From NCBI GenBank assembly GCA_964424945.1, contig CAYRLB010000002.1, forward strand, positions 1 through 64,000: DNA of 64,000 nucleotides. Direction: 5' to 3'. The translations under genes and the position numbers were made by a program. Shown one piece after another: positions 1-8,620 of the stretch. The notes beneath the pieces were generated by a model. The model was not told the origin of the DNA. It saw only the letters and a program-made list of their open reading frames with translations, and ran no database searches. The stretch's first letter is position 1. Each line of letters starts with the position of its first letter. The stretch is from WHSP01 sp964424945 (GTDB lineage Bacteria; Gemmatimonadota; Gemmatimonadetes; Longimicrobiales; Longimicrobiaceae).

Positions 1-17
1 AACTTTGGAGGCGTGCC

Positions 18-1247
18 ATGCGGGCTCAGGCCGGTAGTGCGTTCCTGCTCTTCGCGTTGGTAATCTCAGCTGCAGGATGCGACAAGGGCGGAGCAGCGGC
101 AACGGGATGGTCCGTTACGATGGATACCACCGCGACAGGCGTCGTGCGAGTGGTGAACTCACCTCCCTCCAGCGGAATCGATCCAGGATGGACTCTTCAG
201 CCCGAGCTTCGGATCGGATCGGTCAGTGGTGACGGGGCGGACCTGTTCGGACAGATCAAAGGAATCGCCCCCCTGACGGATGGGGGCGTCGCCGTCCTGG
301 ATGCACAGGCCCAGGAAATCCGGGTGTTCAATGCAGCTGGCGAGCACGTTCGCACTTTGGGAGGGCGTGGCACAGGTCCAGGCGAACTGAACGATGCCAA
401 CGGGATGCTGATCGGACCCGATGGGCTTCTCCGTGTCAATGATCCCCGCAACAATCGCATATCGTTATTCGACCCCGAGTCGGGGTTTGTACGATCCTCA
501 AATCTGGAGATCAGTTCATACGGCTGGGTGTGGAACGCGGCTGTCGATTCGACAAATCATACGATCGAACCGACACTGGCCGTCCTGCCCGATGGCCGCT
601 GGGATGTCGTTCGAGTTCTGGACGCTGAAGGAAGTTGGAGTGACACGATCCGAATCGGGCGCCGTGAGGATGCCCCGAGCACTACCGAAGCTCCCGGGAC
701 CTATATCGTGGAGATCCAGAACGGCCGGATGTTTATCTCCGTTCCCTTCTGGCCCGCAGGAGCAGCTGCGTTGGATCCACGGCGATACCTCTGGCAGAAG
801 AGTTCCCATATAAATGACTACCGAATTGCGCAGGTCACTTTCGCCCAGGACACCATTCTCCTGTTCGAAAGCCGACGGGCACCCCTGCGGGTAACATCGG
901 TCGAAAGGGACTCGATGATCAGCACGATCCGAGACATTGCAGCAGGCAGTGAATTGGACTGGTCTCGGATACCCGATGACAGACCGATCGTCGAGACCAT
1001 TCTTCTGGATAGCCGCGGTCGCGTGTGGGTTCAGGTCCGTGCGACCAGACAGGGGACTACCTATGACGTCTTCGGCCGCGACGGAATTTACGAAGGCACG
1101 GTCGAAACGGAGCTGCAAATACTCTCGTCGCCGCAGCCCGTCATTGTCGGCGATGTGCTCCACGGGATCGTGACGGACGAGTTGGGGATCCAGTACGTGG
1201 TTCGTGCGAGACTGGCGCCACTTGAAAAATTAGAGGGCGCTTTGTGA
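18..1247 (+). CDS. Six-bladed beta-propeller lipoprotein
   Basis: The 409-residue product opens with a hydrophobic signal and a lipobox ending in Cys21 (AAGC), so it should be a lipid-anchored envelope protein. The body has recurrent WD/NHL-like strands, for example 'GGVAVLDAQAQEIRVFNAAG' near residue 90 and 'GRVWVQVRATRQGTTYDVFGRDG' near 330, typical of six-bladed propeller lipoproteins that are abundant in Gemmatimonadota and Bacteroidota. Role unknown; such propellers usually bind ligands or partners. A GGAGG ribosome-binding site 7 bases before the ATG supports the start. It converges with the peroxidase gene, with only about 20 bases between their ends. Confidence 0.75.
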   Translation: MRAQAGSAFLLFALVISAAGCDKGGAAATGWSVTMDTTATGVVRVVNSPPSSGIDPGWTLQPELRIGSVSGDGADLFGQIKGIAPLTDGGVAVLDAQAQEIRVFNAAGEHVRTLGGRGTGPGELNDANGMLIGPDGLLRVNDPRNNRISLFDPESGFVRSSNLEISSYGWVWNAAVDSTNHTIEPTLAVLPDGRWDVVRVLDAEGSWSDTIRIGRREDAPSTTEAPGTYIVEIQNGRMFISVPFWPAGAAALDPRRYLWQKSSHINDYRIAQVTFAQDTILLFESRRAPLRVTSVERDSMISTIRDIAAGSELDWSRIPDDRPIVETILLDSRGRVWVQVRATRQGTTYDVFGRDGIYEGTVETELQILSSPQPVIVGDVLHGIVTDELGIQYVVRARLAPLEKLEGAL

Positions 1248-1268
1248 CTGGACATCGGAGACAGGCCA

Positions 1269-2675
1269 CTACCCCCCGGCGATGAAGTTCAGCGCGCGCA
1301 GCCCCGGCAGAAAGAAATACTCCCCGCCCCGAACCTCGACGAACTTCCCCAGATTCGTTACCCGCTGGCGCACAGGATCCCCCTGGATGGTGAAGGTCCC
1401 CCCATTGGCGTCATGGCGGCCCATGATCGGGTCGGCATCGCTGTAGAGGCCGCCGAATTTGGGATTGTTGATCCAGGTGTGGAGCACGAACTCGAACTGT
1501 CGGCTGATATCGGTGTTCAGGCAGATGAAGTGCAGCCCGACCTCCCCCTGCTCCTCCTCCGCCCGCAGGATCTCGTCGACATCGAGTGAGCGGGAGACGG
1601 GCGCGCCATAGGGCCGGCCCCGCCGCAGGATCCGATGCCGGTTCGACACGACCACGGCGTCCTCGGGCGTGCCCTCGAGGGCATCCCGCGGGTTCGTCCT
1701 GCGGATGTGGGAGCCGATCGGGCAGCCGTGGCCATGCTCGTCGGTCGCGCGGTAGCCGAAGTCGTCGCGCGTGGCCTGCTCAGGATCATCGGCGGTCGGG
1801 CAGAGGGTCAGGGGCGCCCCGCTCGGCCATCGCCCGACCATCTTCGCGGCCATCCGGGTTCGCGCATCATGATCGCTCTTCCCATCGGCCATGCAGGTGG
1901 CCCTGTCGACGAACTTCCAGAAGGCGCGCACATCCTGGCTGAGCTGCCTGAAGACGAGGTAGCTGCCATTGCGGCCGAGATCGGCGTGGACACCATCTTC
2001 GAAGCGCATCCGCGGCAGGGTCCCCGCCGGGTCTCGGGCCTCCGGAACCTTCGGGGTGAGCGGGAGCTTCCCGTACCCGTTCGGATAGCCGAGCACGAAC
2101 TCCCCCGCCGCGATGGTGTTCTCGGGCGGGCCCTTCCGGCTGAGCCCCTCCATGATCGGCTGTGCGATCCCATCGTTGAAGCCGAAGTGCTCCTTGGCGC
2201 CCTCAAAGGAATAGGTGTCGAGGAGGTGCGTCTCGGTAACGCCGGAGAAGCCCGCCCGCAGCTCGGCATGCTGCTGCGCGAGCGTCGCGTCGTCACGGGC
2301 GAAGAGCAGCAGCGCGATGTGCGTATCCTTCCCGCCCCAGCGCCACTTCTCGGGCGCGCTCTCGTCGCGATCGTTCAGGATGTGACGGGCACGGTGCGGT
2401 TCGGTCATCCCCTCCATGAACTCCCGGGCGAAGGTCCTGAGCGTTGCATCGTCCATCCCCAGCGCGCGTAAACCTTCTGCGCTGAAGGCGATGTGCAGGC
2501 TCCGGTCGTCGGGCTTGTGGCTGGCCGGTGTCACCTGCCCGGCGATCCCGCGCAGCCAGGCGCGCGCGGCGGGCCCGTCATCGACGCGCAGAATGAGATA
2601 GCATGCGGCGGGAAGATTTCCGTAGCCCCTCGCTACGAGACCCTGGATGTCGTCCAGCTCGAGTGTCGTCGGCAT
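1269..2675 (-). CDS. Dyp-type heme peroxidase
   Basis: The protein (468 residues from the chosen ATG) matches the dye-decolorizing peroxidase family. It has the GxxDG signature as GFNDG (Asp168), the proximal heme His323 within CPIGSHIRRTNPRD, and a C-terminal heme-pocket stretch with FICLN and FIAGG-type motifs. Dyp peroxidases use H2O2 to oxidise bulky substrates; no Tat or Sec signal is visible, so it is probably cytoplasmic. The open frame extends 21 codons upstream, but the Met at 2675 begins the conserved MPTTLELDDIQGL segment and lies 13 bases after the partner gene's stop, so I chose it. It is co-transcribed with the membrane protein at 2689. No encapsulin gene is nearby. Confidence 0.9.
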   Translation of the reverse strand: MPTTLELDDIQGLVARGYGNLPAACYLILRVDDGPAARAWLRGIAGQVTPASHKPDDRSLHIAFSAEGLRALGMDDATLRTFAREFMEGMTEPHRARHILNDRDESAPEKWRWGGKDTHIALLLFARDDATLAQQHAELRAGFSGVTETHLLDTYSFEGAKEHFGFNDGIAQPIMEGLSRKGPPENTIAAGEFVLGYPNGYGKLPLTPKVPEARDPAGTLPRMRFEDGVHADLGRNGSYLVFRQLSQDVRAFWKFVDRATCMADGKSDHDARTRMAAKMVGRWPSGAPLTLCPTADDPEQATRDDFGYRATDEHGHGCPIGSHIRRTNPRDALEGTPEDAVVVSNRHRILRRGRPYGAPVSRSLDVDEILRAEEEQGEVGLHFICLNTDISRQFEFVLHTWINNPKFGGLYSDADPIMGRHDANGGTFTIQGDPVRQRVTNLGKFVEVRGGEYFFLPGLRALNFIAGG

Positions 2676-2688
2676 CAGGTGGCGGGGA

Positions 2689-4116
2689 TCAGAGTCGGCG
2701 CAGCCACGCCGCAGTCTCGGCGGGGGTCTGCTCTGCAAAGAGCCCGGCGCGAATCGCCGAGTTGTTGTTGATGTTCTGCACAGTCAACCACTTGTAGGCG
2801 CTGTACCAGACCTGCGTGACGACCTGGGTGTTCCGGGCGTACGCCTTGAACCGCCGCTCATCGGTCGCGCCATCGAGGATCAGGAAGCGGGTCCGCGGGA
2901 AGCCATAGGTGTTGCTCCACACCGCGGTCAGCCCCACCGCCGCCTTGTCGATGAAGTCACCGAGATAGTTCTCCCAGCTCCCGTCGAAGTTGCTGAAGAA
3001 GACGACCCTCCGCCCCTCATCGATGATGACCCACCGCGCGAAATGGATCGAGGGGATGCTGCCAAGCGCCCCTTTCGTGTAGATGTAGCGGCCCGCGAGA
3101 TCTATCGCCCAGAAGACGAAGCGCGCGGTCGCCTGCCGGAAGGGCCCAGGCTTCATGTTGTTGACGACCGTCATCTGGTTCTGTACGAACCGGTCCTCCC
3201 GGTGCGCGAGGGTGGCGACGTGCTCGAAGTCGGTATCGGCGGGGAACTGCTCGTCTCGCTTCTCCTTGTAGCGGAGCACGAGAACCCATAACCCCACGAG
3301 GGCCAGCGGGAGGAGGATGGCGATGACGCGCGTTCTCCACGGCCCCACCACGAGCGCCCCGATGAATGCCAGCAGGAGGATACCGATCGCCGCGAGCGGG
3401 AGCAGGTCGCGCCCGTGCGGCCAGATCCGTCGGGTCGCAGGCGGGTCCTCCACTGCCCAGGCGAGATCGGGGCGCGACCGGACGAACGTCTGGACCCCCG
3501 CGCGGATCTCCCCCGGCGTACGCTCCTGAAAGCCGGGCGCCTTCGCTGCCTCGTCGAGGTGTAGCTGGATCGCATCCCGAAGCGCCGCCTCGTCGCGGAT
3601 CTGCTGGACGGTGCGGCCCCGCGTTCCCACATAGAGGGTGTTGTAGCCGGCGTCATGGCTGCGCAGATACCGAACGACGCTCGAGCGATTCCTTCCCGCC
3701 CCGGTCGGATAGCCCTCGCAATGACCGTAGATGCGGTTCAGCCCTTCCGACGCCCGGTCGTAGAATTCCCCCAGATGCTCCTCCACATCTCCGTCGAAGT
3801 TCGTCGAAAGAAGCAGGACCGCGGGGGTCGATCTATTCTGCGCATCTCTCGCTTCATCCAGGACGACGAAGCGTGCGAAGTGGATCGTCCGGATAGTCAG
3901 GAAAGGGATGAGGTCGTTGCCCTCGATGTCGCTCCCGATCGAATTGAGAAGCTCGGTAAGACTCGCGACGTGGCCGGGCTTGATCCGGGTAACGATGGTG
4001 ACGCCATCCTGGAAGGGAGCGCTTCGCGGAGCGCTGGATCCGCGCTCATCGGCCCGGCGGGGGGCCACGCGCACATCTTCTGGCTCGACTTCGACGGATG
4101 GTGAGTTCACGGCCAC
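2689..4116 (-). CDS. Membrane protein with internal duplication, peroxidase partner
   Basis: This 475-residue protein contains the same module twice. Residues about 35-140 and 300-420 both carry IHFAR(F/W)V followed by an acidic DE and then SNFDGxxExxLGxF. Between them lie two hydrophobic segments (about 237-280), so the halves probably face the same side of a membrane. The repeat looks like an alpha+beta ferredoxin-like unit, which is also the fold of Dyp and chlorite dismutase proteins, but no heme-ligand signature is visible. The pairing with a Dyp peroxidase suggests a shared redox task. The start is GTG at 4116; a second GTG two codons on, with GAGG upstream, is an alternative. Function unknown. 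Confidence 0.65.
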   Translation of the reverse strand: MAVNSPSVEVEPEDVRVAPRRADERGSSAPRSAPFQDGVTIVTRIKPGHVASLTELLNSIGSDIEGNDLIPFLTIRTIHFARFVVLDEARDAQNRSTPAVLLLSTNFDGDVEEHLGEFYDRASEGLNRIYGHCEGYPTGAGRNRSSVVRYLRSHDAGYNTLYVGTRGRTVQQIRDEAALRDAIQLHLDEAAKAPGFQERTPGEIRAGVQTFVRSRPDLAWAVEDPPATRRIWPHGRDLLPLAAIGILLLAFIGALVVGPWRTRVIAILLPLALVGLWVLVLRYKEKRDEQFPADTDFEHVATLAHREDRFVQNQMTVVNNMKPGPFRQATARFVFWAIDLAGRYIYTKGALGSIPSIHFARWVIIDEGRRVVFFSNFDGSWENYLGDFIDKAAVGLTAVWSNTYGFPRTRFLILDGATDERRFKAYARNTQVVTQVWYSAYKWLTVQNINNNSAIRAGLFAEQTPAETAAWLRRL

Positions 4117-4219
4117 CTCGGACGATGATGAGGGTCGGTGCGGAACGTTGTCAGGGACTGCTTCTCGGCGGCGGCTGTGCGATGCCTGTGATGACGGCGG
4201 ACGGCGGGCAGCATGAGAA

Positions 4220-4247
4220 TAGTTATCGGGCTTCGACGGGGAGTCAA
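4220..4247 (-). promoter_or_regulatory. Sigma-70-like promoter of the peroxidase operon
   Basis: On the minus strand TTGACT (4247-4242) is followed after 16 bases by TAACTA (4225-4220). It sits about 105 bases upstream of the duplicated membrane protein gene and downstream of the CIS operon end, so the peroxidase pair could be transcribed independently. Confidence 0.45.
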
Positions 4248-4255
4248 CGTATTTC

Positions 4256-4300
4256 TTATCGTTTCGCCTGCCGTTCGGTCATCGCACCTCCTTTTTCTAC
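4256..4300 (-). other. Eight-codon open frame with a strong ribosome-binding site
   Basis: On the minus strand AAAAAGGAGGTGCG precedes an ATG at 4282, which opens an eight-codon frame (MTERQAKR) ending in TAA at 4256. The Shine-Dalgarno match is the best in the window. It lies just after the last CIS gene and before the peroxidase promoter. It may be a micro-ORF, a decayed gene start or chance. Confidence 0.3.
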
Positions 4301-4307
4301 GCCCCGC

Positions 4308-6281
4308 TCAGCGGTCGAACTCGATTCTCGGCGGATAGATGGTCACGGAGCCGGGGCCGAGCGCCGAACAGCGGAGGGGGAGGGTCACCATGCCTGAACC
4401 CGATGCCGCCTGGCCGGCCAGGAAGGCGGAGACCGGCTCGGCCATGTCGTACGTCGTTCGGTCGCCCGATGCAGTGGCCCCAACGGGAAGGGTGATACCG
4501 GCGATCGAAAGCTCGAAGGCGCGAACGTCCGCTGCCTGCGCGCCGCCAGTGGTGAGCAGATCGTGAAGGGTCCGCTGGCCACGGGCGAGATGAGACGTTG
4601 CCCATCCTTCGGCGCCATCCTTCCTCAGAAGATGGAGGGCATCTTCCTCGATTCCCTCCTCCGTCAGCCAGACGATGGGACCTGCGTCGCTGGTAAGGAC
4701 GATCCAGTGCGGGGCCGCGGGCACGACGATCGGCTTCTCAAAGCGAATGATCTGCCACGCGGGTCGACCGGCCGCCACCATCTCGAACGTCCCCTTCCCC
4801 AGAAGCCGTCCGGTGGGGGTGCCCTCGGCATCTTCGCGTAGCTCGGCGGCCACGCTGATGCGCGGAGTGATCGCCGAAACGCCGACCATCACGCCGCTGA
4901 CGAGCGAGGCGCGCGCGGGTGTGAGGGGCTGCGCGGCGCGCATCTCCGGGTGCACACGAACCCCTGTCCCTGAAGGCCCGATCGCCTTCATCGTTTCCGC
5001 GCCCGCGCCTCCCACGCGATCGCCGCGCAGGCTTTCGACGGTGACCAGAGCGGCCGAATGGATCGTCGCCCCGGCCGGTACCGGAACGCCGAGCTCGCGC
5101 GTCTCGATCCTGCCGGCGCCGAATCTCAGGACCTGCTTCTCGGAGCCGTCCGGGAAGGATTCGCGCGCCATCCGGTAGGGAACGCGCACCGCGTCCAGGG
5201 TGAAGCGGCAGGGCGCATCCGACTCGATCAGCATCGCGATGTCGAGCGTCGGCGGAAGTGTCGGTGGCGCCCCGTCATCGTCGTTCTGGTCACGCATCCG
5301 CTCCACATAGCGGGCGGCGGCGCGGGCGATCTCCGCGCCCATGGCGGGGCCGGCGCTGACCTCGCCATCGGCTAGAGACGCGCCATTCCCGATCTCGCCT
5401 GCCGCCCGCCAGAAGGAGTTCGCGGCAGCGGGATCCGCGGCAGCGCCGGGGGCGGGGAACGCCAGAGCGACGCGCGGACTGCGCGGAAAGGCTTCGACCG
5501 TCACCGCACCCAGCCGGGCGGGGCTGAGATTCGCCATCTGCCCATTGCTGCCACGGACGCGGACGAGAAAGCGCCGATCGGTGAAGTCGATGGCGAAGGC
5601 CAGATCGGAGCTCCCGGCGATCATGAACTGCTCTTCCAGGAAGACCATCTGCTGCCCGCCTCCCGTATGCGCCCCTGCCCCCGAGGTGGCCGGAGGAGTG
5701 GACGTCATGGAGTACATCATGGCTGAGGTACCCCCTGTCGCCCCCGCGGCCGCGGCGGTGGCCGATCCCGCACCCGCACCCGCACCCACCCAGACGAAGC
5801 CCGACCCTCCTGCCTGGCCGCCCCCCTTGAAGACCGCTTCCACGTGGGCATACGTCGCGACGGTCGCTCTGAGGGAGGGCTCATCGCTCGGCGTGTTTCC
5901 ATCGAGCCGATGGATCTGCAGCTCATAGGGGGCCGGGACATTGATCGCCCCCTCGACGACGATGGCCCGCACGCGGCGCGGCGCATCCAGCGCGACGATG
6001 AGGCCGTTCCCACTTCCGGTCGGCGCGTTCGTCACCGATGCACGGAGATCGCCGGCCGACGCTGGAATCGCATTATAGGTATAGGGAAGGAAGCGGCCCT
6101 GCAGCGCGCACTCCCCGGCATCGATCACCAGCTCTTCGGCGCCGACACCCGGTGCGAGCCTCAGATAGCGAAGCTCCCGGAAGATGCCGGGCTCGGAACC
6201 GGGCGCCCGCGACCGGACGGTGACCGGGCCCGCCGGGGCCGGCCCGCCTCCAGGCGCGACAGACAGATGGGTCGCTTCCAT
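4308..6281 (-). CDS. CIS-locus protein of unknown function, distal gene
   Basis: About 657 residues; I recognise no family. The N-terminal third resembles beta-rich domains ending in 'PYELQIHRLDG'. Around residues 160-215 there is a Gly/Ala/Ser/Thr-rich low-complexity linker, and the C-terminal half has several beta-sandwich-like stretches (for example 'AWQIIRFEKPIVVPAAPHWIVL' near 520). No signal peptide or membrane segment is seen. It is the last gene of the CIS operon, downstream of two fibre-like genes, so a role in fibre decoration, target binding or as a cargo is possible but unproven. Of two adjacent start codons (GTG 6284, ATG 6281) the ATG was chosen. Confidence 0.6.
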   Translation of the reverse strand: MEATHLSVAPGGGPAPAGPVTVRSRAPGSEPGIFRELRYLRLAPGVGAEELVIDAGECALQGRFLPYTYNAIPASAGDLRASVTNAPTGSGNGLIVALDAPRRVRAIVVEGAINVPAPYELQIHRLDGNTPSDEPSLRATVATYAHVEAVFKGGGQAGGSGFVWVGAGAGAGSATAAAAGATGGTSAMMYSMTSTPPATSGAGAHTGGGQQMVFLEEQFMIAGSSDLAFAIDFTDRRFLVRVRGSNGQMANLSPARLGAVTVEAFPRSPRVALAFPAPGAAADPAAANSFWRAAGEIGNGASLADGEVSAGPAMGAEIARAAARYVERMRDQNDDDGAPPTLPPTLDIAMLIESDAPCRFTLDAVRVPYRMARESFPDGSEKQVLRFGAGRIETRELGVPVPAGATIHSAALVTVESLRGDRVGGAGAETMKAIGPSGTGVRVHPEMRAAQPLTPARASLVSGVMVGVSAITPRISVAAELREDAEGTPTGRLLGKGTFEMVAAGRPAWQIIRFEKPIVVPAAPHWIVLTSDAGPIVWLTEEGIEEDALHLLRKDGAEGWATSHLARGQRTLHDLLTTGGAQAADVRAFELSIAGITLPVGATASGDRTTYDMAEPVSAFLAGQAASGSGMVTLPLRCSALGPGSVTIYPPRIEFDR

Positions 6282-6321
6282 CACTCGGGGGTGTGCGCGT
6301 TCAGCGCGCCGGCGCTTTCCA

Positions 6322-8532
6322 TCATCGTTTCAGCCGGAGATTCGTGACGTCGCTATCGAGGCGGTTCACCGAGCTGTCGATGGTGGCGATCCTGCGATCG
6401 AGCTGCGTCGATGAGGTCTGGAGCCGGGTGAGCTCCCCATCGACCGTCGAGACGCGTTCCTGGATCGCCGCGATCTCGCCCCGCTCGGCCTTTGCCTGGA
6501 GCCGGGTATCGACGGTCTGCTGGAAGCCGGAGAAGGTGGAAAGGTCGACCTTCGCATCGAGCGCTCCGGTCAGTTCGCGGCGCAGGGTCGTGACGGCGCT
6601 GGCGTCGGCCTTCGCGGCGAGCCGCGAGTCGGTCTCGGCCCGGAAGCTGTCGAAGAGGCTCCGGTCGGCCTTCGCGGCGAGGTCGGCTTCGAGCGCCTGC
6701 TGGAAGCTGTTGAAGGCGTCGAGGCTCGCCCGACCGGCGAGGCCAGCCTGGGTGACCTCCCTGAAATCCGCGAACGCCTTCTCATCGACCTTCCCGCGGA
6801 TATCCAGTTCAACCTGCTCCCGGAAGTCGACGAAGGTTTTCTGGTCCACCTTCCGATCGAGATCTGCGGCGATGCGCGCCTCGAATCCGGCGAGATCGGC
6901 AGCGGTGACCCAGTTCCCGAAATCGAACTCGAACTGCTTACGGAAGTCGATGAAGACCTCCTGGTCGACCTTGTTGGCCAGCTGGGTATCGATCTGCTGG
7001 CGGAAGCCGGAGAAGGCGGACTGATCGACCTTGGCCTCGAACCGGGCGTCGAGCTGGCGCTGGAAGGAGCTGAAGGTGTCGGTATCCACCATCCGCCCCA
7101 TCCGGGCGTCGAGATTGTCGATGCGAAGATTCAGATCATCGACGATCCCCCAGTCGCGCGGTCCCGCGTCGATCTCCTTCTTCAGCTCTGTTCGCGTCTG
7201 CCCGACCGCGGCGAGCACGTTCGTTCCGGCCTTCGCGACGGTGCGCGATGCGACGTGCAGCGAGGGAAGTACGGCCCGCTGCAGGGTTACGGGGAGCTCG
7301 GCGATGTCGTTCTGCAGGAAGTTGCGCAGCGATCGCTCGGCAAGTCGCTGCCCCACGAACTCACCCGCGACGCCGCGCTGTTCGCTGACGTAGTCGTTCA
7401 GCCGGAGATAGACGCGGCTGAGCAGCGCGCCCGCCTCCTCCGTCGCGGCTGCGGCCCGAAGCTCGTCCGGGAGCCCGGCCTCCTCGTCGGAGAGCTCCTG
7501 CAGCACCTCGAGCCACGCGCCGAGCCAGTTCCGGATCCGAAGCGTCAGGGCGGCCGACACCTCGATCGTGGAGGTCGACACACCGCCCCCGACACCGGTC
7601 CCGCTACCGCTCGGAGTCCCCGGCCCGCCACTCGCGACACCGATCGGCATCGCGCCCGCTCCGCCGACCATCGCGAGAATCGTCGCCTCCTGATGCGTCC
7701 ACCCGGCCAGATAGTCCCGCTCGTTGACGCTCTCGACGAGCCCCCTTCCGAAATCACGGAAATAGATGTCGATGGCGCTGCGCAGATCGGGGTTGCCATG
7801 CCATCGGTACTGCCGGGCGATCTCCCGCAGCGCCGGCTCCACGTCGCGGGGGATCGGAGCAGCGCGTTCGAGGAGGCCGAGGGCGGCCTGGAGGGCGGCC
7901 TGCTGTGAAGAGAGAAGCTCCTCGTTGGTAGGCGGGTAGAGGAGCGCGCGCGCCATCCCGACGTCATCCGTGCGGGTGACGAGGGAGGTGCCTTCCCGCA
8001 GCCGCGTCCCGTCGACCGCTCGGAGGCGCCCCCAGGTGGCCACCAGCGTGACCGGAGCATCGATTACAGGTCGCGTTCCGGTCGGGTCCGTGACCTGGAC
8101 GACAAGGTTGATCCCCTCCCCCAGATAGGCGTCCGGCTGAAGCGCCGTGATCGATACCTTCGACAGATGGCCGGAACCGACTTCGAGAGCACCGATCTGC
8201 CGGCGGAGACGGGCCACTTCCGCAGCCAGATCAGCGATGGTCGGCTCCGCTGAACGGGGAAGGCGCGCGTCCGAAAGGGTGATGACGATCTCCGTGAAGC
8301 GCTCCGGCCCGATGAAGGGAATCTCAGCGATCTGGCGGAGGTTCTGAAAGCCTCCGAGCTCCTCCCGCCGCGCCAGGATCCGCGCGGCGATCCGCTCCCC
8401 GACGTCGAGCTCGTCGGGAATCTCCACGCGCTCCGCAATCTCCCGCGCAGACTGCGCAGCGTTCAGGAAATCGAGGACCTGTCGGGCGTGGGCGGGGGCC
8501 ACATCGTCAGGACCGAGATAGATGCCGCTCAT
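6322..8532 (-). CDS. CIS fibre-like protein with 20-residue repeats
   Basis: This 736-residue protein has an N-terminal helix-hairpin-helix-like segment (about 18-85, with GERIAARILARREELGGF). An Ig-like domain follows (about 125-200), then a central region with RIRNWLGAWLEVL (about 330), and a C-terminal third made of eleven head-to-tail repeats of exactly 20 residues (482-701) with a predicted long coiled coil. This layout fits a trimeric tail fibre or filament. The Ig-like and W-x-G-x-W regions have counterparts in the adjacent gene at 8621, so the two look like diverged paralogues. Its position after the baseplate genes supports a fibre role; receptor specificity cannot be read. Confidence 0.7.
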   Translation of the reverse strand: MSGIYLGPDDVAPAHARQVLDFLNAAQSAREIAERVEIPDELDVGERIAARILARREELGGFQNLRQIAEIPFIGPERFTEIVITLSDARLPRSAEPTIADLAAEVARLRRQIGALEVGSGHLSKVSITALQPDAYLGEGINLVVQVTDPTGTRPVIDAPVTLVATWGRLRAVDGTRLREGTSLVTRTDDVGMARALLYPPTNEELLSSQQAALQAALGLLERAAPIPRDVEPALREIARQYRWHGNPDLRSAIDIYFRDFGRGLVESVNERDYLAGWTHQEATILAMVGGAGAMPIGVASGGPGTPSGSGTGVGGGVSTSTIEVSAALTLRIRNWLGAWLEVLQELSDEEAGLPDELRAAAATEEAGALLSRVYLRLNDYVSEQRGVAGEFVGQRLAERSLRNFLQNDIAELPVTLQRAVLPSLHVASRTVAKAGTNVLAAVGQTRTELKKEIDAGPRDWGIVDDLNLRIDNLDARMGRMVDTDTFSSFQRQLDARFEAKVDQSAFSGFRQQIDTQLANKVDQEVFIDFRKQFEFDFGNWVTAADLAGFEARIAADLDRKVDQKTFVDFREQVELDIRGKVDEKAFADFREVTQAGLAGRASLDAFNSFQQALEADLAAKADRSLFDSFRAETDSRLAAKADASAVTTLRRELTGALDAKVDLSTFSGFQQTVDTRLQAKAERGEIAAIQERVSTVDGELTRLQTSSTQLDRRIATIDSSVNRLDSDVTNLRLKR
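6430..7089 (-). repeat. Eleven tandem 60-bp coding repeats in fibre gene
   Basis: The encoded units are all exactly 20 residues with no insertions. Val/Ala-Asp usually fill positions 1-2, a hydrophobic residue (mostly Phe) positions 6 and 9, Leu or similar position 17, and Lys/Arg position 20. Units are diverged at the residue level, so the array is old or under diversifying selection rather than a recent expansion. Confidence 0.85.
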
Positions 8533-8620
8533 GAAGATCGACGACCTGGGCCATCCGGTTCATGCGCGAAGACGCCGGCCAGCGCCGTCCGTCGCGCGGA
8601 AGGCTCCCCGAAGCGCATCA

